Assembly: GCA_030430565.1 (NCBI GenBank)
Contig: JAUIKS010000039.1
Span: 61,652 to 125,651 of the forward strand
Direction of reading: 5' to 3'
From: Polyangia bacterium
Lineage (GTDB): Bacteria > Myxococcota_A > Polyangia > Nannocystales > Nannocystaceae
DNA length: 64,000 bases
Shown here: one piece after another, positions 59,941 to 64,000 of the stretch
Numbering within the stretch: the first letter of the stretch is position 1
Layout of the letters: the number at the start of each line of letters is the position of its first letter
The notes under the pieces: model-generated
Databases searched by the model: none
The model's input: the letters and a program-made list of their open reading frames with translations, nothing else
What the model was told of the DNA's origin: nothing
Translations under genes and position numbers: made by a program

Positions 59941-62900
59941 ATGACCAAGACCTCCAGGCCGCCCCTCGCCGTCGTCGGCGTCTCCGCGCTGTTCCCCGGC
60001 TCCTCGGACGCGACCGGCTTCTGGCGCGACATCCTCGCGGGCGCCGATCTGCTCGGCGACATCCCCGAGAGTCACTGGCTCGTCGAGGACTACTTCGATC
60101 CTGACCCCAAGGCCAGGGACAAGACCTACGCGCGGCGCGGCGGCTTCCTCGATCCGGTCGACTTCGACCCGGTGCGCTGGGGCGTGCCGCCGAAGATCCT
60201 CAAGGCGACCGACAGCTCCCAGCTGCTCGCGCTGATCGTCGCGGAGCGGGTGCTTCGGGACGCGACCCGCGATCAGTTCAAGACGATCGATCGCGGGCGG
60301 ATGTCGGTGATTTTGGGCGTGACCTCGGCGCAGGAGCTGCTCGCGGCCATGGTCAGCCGGCTGCAGCGGCCGGTGTGGGTCAAGGCGCTGCGCGAGCAAG
60401 GCCTGCCCGAGGACGAGGTGCAGGCGGCCTGCGATCGGATCGCCGGGCACTACGTCGAGTGGGAGGAGAGCTCGTTCCCGGGGCTTTTGGGCAACGTCGT
60501 CGCGGGGCGGATCGCCAACCGCCTCGACCTCGGCGGGACCAACTGCGTCACGGACGCGGCCTGCGCCTCGACCTTCTCGGCGCTCTCGATGGCCGCGCAG
60601 GAGCTGTACCTCGGCGACTCGGACCTCGTGATCACGGGCGGCGTCGACACGCTCAACGAGATCTTCATGTTCATGTGCTTCAGCAAGACCCCGGCGCTCT
60701 CGCGATCGGGGGACTGCCGCCCGTTCTCGGACAAGGCCGACGGGACGATGCTGGGCGAGGGCCTCGGGATGGTCGCGCTGCGTCGCCTCGAGGACGCCGA
60801 GCGCGACGGCGACCGCATCTACGCCGTGCTGCGCGGGATCGGCTCGTCCTCGGACGGGCGTTCGAAGAGCGTGTACGCGCCGCTGCCCGCCGGGCAGGCG
60901 AAGGCGCTGCGCCGGGCCTACGAGCGCGCCGGCTACGACCCCGAGACGGTCGAGCTCCTCGAGGCGCACGGGACCGGGACCAAGGCCGGGGACGCCGCCG
61001 AGTTCGCCGGTCTAAACATGGTCTTCAAGACATCCGATGACGCGCGCGGAGGCCCAGGCCCCCGTCAGTGGTGCGCGCTGGGGTCGGTGAAATCGCAGAT
61101 CGGGCACACCAAGGCGGCCGCCGGCGCCGCGGGGTTGTTTAAGGCCGTGATGGCGCTCCACCACAAGGTGCTGCCGCCGACCGCGAAGATCGAACGGCCC
61201 AACCCCGCGCTCGATCTCGAGAACTCGGCGTTTTACCTCAGCACGCGCGCGCGCCCGTGGATCCGCGCGAGCGCTCACCCGCGGCGCGCGGGCGTCAGCG
61301 CGTTCGGCTTCGGCGGCTCCAACTTTCACGTCACGCTCGAGGAGTACACCGGCCCGGCGCCCCGGCCCGGGCGACTCCGGACCGCGCGCGCCGAGCTGCT
61401 CGTGCTCTCGGCGGGCGACGTGGACGCGCTGATCCAGCGGGGGCGCGCGCTGCTCGAGTTCACGCGCGCGCACGCGGGCGCGCCGGACCTGCTGGCCTTC
61501 GTCGCCCGCGATCATCAGCGGCGCTTCGACGCCAGCGCGCCGCGCAGGCTCGCGATCGTCGCCGACGACGTAGCGACGCTCTCGGATCGCCTGCGCCGCG
61601 CGCTCGAGCGGGTCGAGCGGGCGCCGCAGGAGCCCTTTGAGCTGCCCGACGGCGGCTGCTACGGCGTCGGCGCCCCGACGTCGCGCGCGGTCGCCTTCCT
61701 GTTCCCGGGGCAAGGCAGTCAGTACGTCGGGATGGGCGAGTCGCTGGCGATGCACGATGATGACGCGCGCGCCGTCTGGGACCGCGCGGCTGATCTGGCG
61801 TTCGTCGGCGACGCCGGGACGCGCGTCGACCAGATCGTGTTCCCGCCGCCTCGCTTCAGCGACGACGCGCGCGCGGAGGACGAGTCGCGCCTGCGCGCGA
61901 CTCGCTGGGCCCAGCCGGCGATCGGCTGCGCGAGCCTGGCGCTGCTCGCCGTCCTGCGCCGCCTCGAGCTCGCGCCGCAGGCGGTCGCTGGTCACAGCTT
62001 CGGCGAGCTGACCGCCCTGCACGCCGCCGGGGTGCTGCGCGAGCGCGATCTGCTGCTCGCGGCACGCCGCCGCGGCGAGCTGATGGAGCAGGTCGACGGG
62101 GACGCCGGCGCGATGACGGCGGTGAGCGCTGCGGCCTCGCGCGTCCGCGCGGCGCTCGGTGACGACCACCCGGAGGTCGTGCTCGCCAACCACAACGCGC
62201 CCGAGCAGCTCGTGCTCAGCGGGCCGACCGCCGCGATCGAGCGCGCGGAGCAGGCGCTCGCGCGCGCCGACCTGCGGCACACGCGGCTGCCGGTCGCGGC
62301 CGCGTTCCACAGCCCGGTCGTCGCACCCAGCGCGGCCCCCTTCACGCGCTTCCTCGCGGACATTGCCTTTCAGCCAGCCACGATCCCTGTCTACGCCGGC
62401 GAGACCGGCCGCCCCTACGAGGCCGAGGCCGACCGTCAGCGCGCCCGCCTCGGCGGCCAGATCGCCGCGCCGGTGCGCTTCGTGGAGCTCGTCACCGCGA
62501 TGGCCGACGCGGGCGTCGACACCTTCATCGAGGTCGGCCCGGGCGCGGTGCTCACCGGCCTCGTCGGTCGTGTCCTCGAGGATCGCCCGCACGTCGCGGT
62601 CGCGCTCGACCGGCGGCGCGCGGACGGGATCGAGTCGCTGACCCGCGCGCTCGCCAGGCTCTCCGCGCGCGGGCTTCGTCTCAACCTCGACGGCCTGTGG
62701 CACGGATACCGCGAACCGCTCGATCCGAGCGCGCGCCCCAAGCCGCGGCTGGTCGTTCCGATCTCCGGCACCAATCACGGCAAGCTCTACCCGCCCCCGG
62801 GCGGCGCAGCCGCGCTCCCGCGGCCGAACCCGCCGCGTCCCGAGCCGACGCCGGTCGCGGTCGCTACACAACATCCGGAGTCGACGCCCCGAGACCTCGC

Positions 62901-64000
62901 GGCTGCCCCGAAGAACATCTCGCGCGCGGCCCCTCCCCCGTCCGCGACGCGCACGCCGATCCCGGTCTCGAAGCCCACGAGCGTCCCCATGAAACGATCG
63001 CCCGTCGCCGCCGCTCCCGTCCCCCCCTCGACGCCGTCGAACGCGCCCTCCGACGCCTGGCTCGCGGCGTGGCGCGAGGCGCAGCAGCAGACCGCGCAGG
63101 CCCACGCGGTGTTTCAACAGTCGATGGCGGAGAGCCACGCGGCCTACCTCCGCGCGGCCGAGTCGAGCATCCAGGGTCTCGCCAGTCTCGCCGCGGGTGG
63201 TCCGGCGGTGACGCAGGCGTCGGTCGTGCCCGCGATCGCGCCGGCGACGACCGTAGCGATCACCGGGGCGACGCCCTCCGTCGCCCCCGTTCAGACGCCC
63301 GCGCCCGCGCCGATCGTGACTGTTCCGGTGGCGCCTGCACCCGCCCTGGTCGCTGTCACCACGCCCGTTGAGCCCGTACCCGTCGCGCCCCCGAGCCCCG
63401 CGGTGGATCTGCAGGCGCTGATGCTCGAGGTCGTCGCGGACAAGACCGGCTACCCCGCCGAGATGCTCGAACTCTCCATGGACATGGAGGCCGAGCTCGG
63501 GATCGACTCAATCAAGCGCGTCGAGATCCTCGCCGCCGTGCAGGAGCAGGCCCCCGGGCTCCCCCCCGTCGACGCCAACCACATGGGCTCACTCAAGACC
63601 CTTGGCGAGATCGTCGACTACATGCGCGCCCTCATGCCCGAAGGGCCAGCCGCGCCCGCAGCGTCGCCCGCGGCCGCGCCATCGGTGGATCTGCAGGCGC
63701 TGATGCTCGAGGTCGTCGCCGACAAGACCGGCTACCCCGCCGAGATGCTCGAGCTCTCCATGGACATGGAGGCCGAGTTGGGGATCGACTCGATCAAGCG
63801 CGTCGAGATCCTCGCCGCCGTGCAGGAGCAGGCCCCCGGGCTCCCCCCCGTCGACGCCAACCACATGGGCTCACTCAAGACCCTCGGCGAGATCGTCGAT
63901 TACATGCGCGCCCTCATGCCCGAAGGGCCAGCCGCGCCCGCGGCGGCGACTTCATCGGCGCCCGCGGTGGATCTTCAGGCGTTGATGCTGGAGGTGGTCG
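59941..64000 (+). CDS. pfaA: PUFA synthase subunit PfaA/Pfa2: KS-AT-ACP array (3' end outside window)
   Basis: At least 1353 residues. Ketosynthase (about 5-430): DAACAST (C208), EAHGTGT, KSQIGHTKAAAG. Malonyl/acyltransferase (about 560-900): FPGQGSQYVGM, GHSFGE (S686), AAFHSPVV. A Pro/Ala/Thr-rich linker (about 905-1150) contains a helical segment WLAAWREAQQQTAQAHAVFQQ that precedes the ACPs in this family. Tandem ACPs each have GIDSIKRVEIL, with phosphopantetheine serines S1190 and S1284, and a third begins at 63967. Ketoreductase and dehydratase-like domains should follow beyond the window. The megasynthase elongates acyl chains with malonyl-CoA and retains cis double bonds. ATG 46 bp after pfaD. 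Confidence 0.97.
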   Translation, partial: MTKTSRPPLAVVGVSALFPGSSDATGFWRDILAGADLLGDIPESHWLVEDYFDPDPKARDKTYARRGGFLDPVDFDPVRWGVPPKILKATDSSQLLALIVAERVLRDATRDQFKTIDRGRMSVILGVTSAQELLAAMVSRLQRPVWVKALREQGLPEDEVQAACDRIAGHYVEWEESSFPGLLGNVVAGRIANRLDLGGTNCVTDAACASTFSALSMAAQELYLGDSDLVITGGVDTLNEIFMFMCFSKTPALSRSGDCRPFSDKADGTMLGEGLGMVALRRLEDAERDGDRIYAVLRGIGSSSDGRSKSVYAPLPAGQAKALRRAYERAGYDPETVELLEAHGTGTKAGDAAEFAGLNMVFKTSDDARGGPGPRQWCALGSVKSQIGHTKAAAGAAGLFKAVMALHHKVLPPTAKIERPNPALDLENSAFYLSTRARPWIRASAHPRRAGVSAFGFGGSNFHVTLEEYTGPAPRPGRLRTARAELLVLSAGDVDALIQRGRALLEFTRAHAGAPDLLAFVARDHQRRFDASAPRRLAIVADDVATLSDRLRRALERVERAPQEPFELPDGGCYGVGAPTSRAVAFLFPGQGSQYVGMGESLAMHDDDARAVWDRAADLAFVGDAGTRVDQIVFPPPRFSDDARAEDESRLRATRWAQPAIGCASLALLAVLRRLELAPQAVAGHSFGELTALHAAGVLRERDLLLAARRRGELMEQVDGDAGAMTAVSAAASRVRAALGDDHPEVVLANHNAPEQLVLSGPTAAIERAEQALARADLRHTRLPVAAAFHSPVVAPSAAPFTRFLADIAFQPATIPVYAGETGRPYEAEADRQRARLGGQIAAPVRFVELVTAMADAGVDTFIEVGPGAVLTGLVGRVLEDRPHVAVALDRRRADGIESLTRALARLSARGLRLNLDGLWHGYREPLDPSARPKPRLVVPISGTNHGKLYPPPGGAAALPRPNPPRPEPTPVAVATQHPESTPRDLAAAPKNISRAAPPPSATRTPIPVSKPTSVPMKRSPVAAAPVPPSTPSNAPSDAWLAAWREAQQQTAQAHAVFQQSMAESHAAYLRAAESSIQGLASLAAGGPAVTQASVVPAIAPATTVAITGATPSVAPVQTPAPAPIVTVPVAPAPALVAVTTPVEPVPVAPPSPAVDLQALMLEVVADKTGYPAEMLELSMDMEAELGIDSIKRVEILAAVQEQAPGLPPVDANHMGSLKTLGEIVDYMRALMPEGPAAPAASPAAAPSVDLQALMLEVVADKTGYPAEMLELSMDMEAELGIDSIKRVEILAAVQEQAPGLPPVDANHMGSLKTLGEIVDYMRALMPEGPAAPAAATSSAPAVDLQALMLEVV
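63403..63966. repeat. 282-bp repeat units encoding tandem ACP domains
   Basis: Units begin at GTGGAT at 63403, 63685 and 63967 (the third is cut off by the window end). ACP 1 and 2 differ by only a few synonymous bases in the roughly 240-bp core; differences concentrate in the Ala/Pro linker. Confidence 0.95.

Overview
This window comes from a very GC-rich genome (coding third positions are almost always G or C). Its content points to a myxobacterium, most likely of the Nannocystis/Plesiocystis/Enhygromyxa branch. The evidence is: many lipoproteins whose lipobox is followed by long Thr/Ser/Asp/Gly-rich linkers; a Ser/Thr kinase fused to an AAA ATPase; a giant CHAT-STAND-propeller protein; a candidate sigma-54 promoter; and a polyunsaturated fatty acid (PUFA) synthase locus in the myxobacterial order (enoyl reductase gene first). 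I saw no rRNA, tRNA, CRISPR array, insertion sequence or phage gene.

Layout. 1-3114 (minus): two lipoproteins, a zinc-ribbon/jelly-roll protein and a HisC-like aminotransferase whose PLP lysine is replaced by arginine. 3.4-10.1 kb: fatty acid desaturase behind a sigma-54-type promoter, membrane M28 peptidase, aldo/keto reductase, two unknown proteins and an M17 leucyl aminopeptidase. 10.3-18.1 kb: a 1816-residue CHAT protease-like/STAND ATPase/transmembrane/beta-propeller protein, coupled 2 bp away to a membrane M28 peptidase. 18.1-21.1 kb: polytopic membrane protein, Cys-rich lipoprotein, MAPEG protein. 21.2-25.4 kb: lepA-lepB, where the signal peptidase carries a roughly 465-residue insertion made of three Cys-X4-Cys modules. 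25.7-36.4 kb: EF-hand-like lipoprotein, cupin, diiron/MBL protein, histidine phosphatase and Gly-Asp-repeat lipoproteins, B12/radical SAM enzyme, GDPD, AEC transporter, VWA protein and an OmpA-like domain. 36.4-41.2 kb: kinase-AAA protein downstream of an ECF sigma factor. 41.2-46 kb: amidase relic, two beta-helix lipoproteins and arginase. 46.1-55.2 kb: ABC-F protein, PglX-type DNA methyltransferase, CDF metal exporter behind an ArsR-type operator, and a second large adenine methyltransferase. 55.2-57.5 kb: two lipoproteins. 57.6-64 kb: TetR regulator, twin palindromic operators, PfaD/Pfa1, and the start of the multidomain PfaA/Pfa2 synthase, cut off by the window end inside its ACP array.

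Functional themes are envelope and lipid biology (desaturase, PUFA synthase, signal peptidase, many lipoproteins), protein-based sensing and signalling (CHAT-STAND, STPK-AAA, ECF sigma, TetR) and DNA modification (two methyltransferases). The most unusual items are the signal peptidase with the triplicated insertion, the CHAT-STAND/M28 pair with its predicted envelope-spanning topology, the lysine-less HisC homologue, and the helically phased repeats in the lepA leader. All start sites and functions are read from sequence only.
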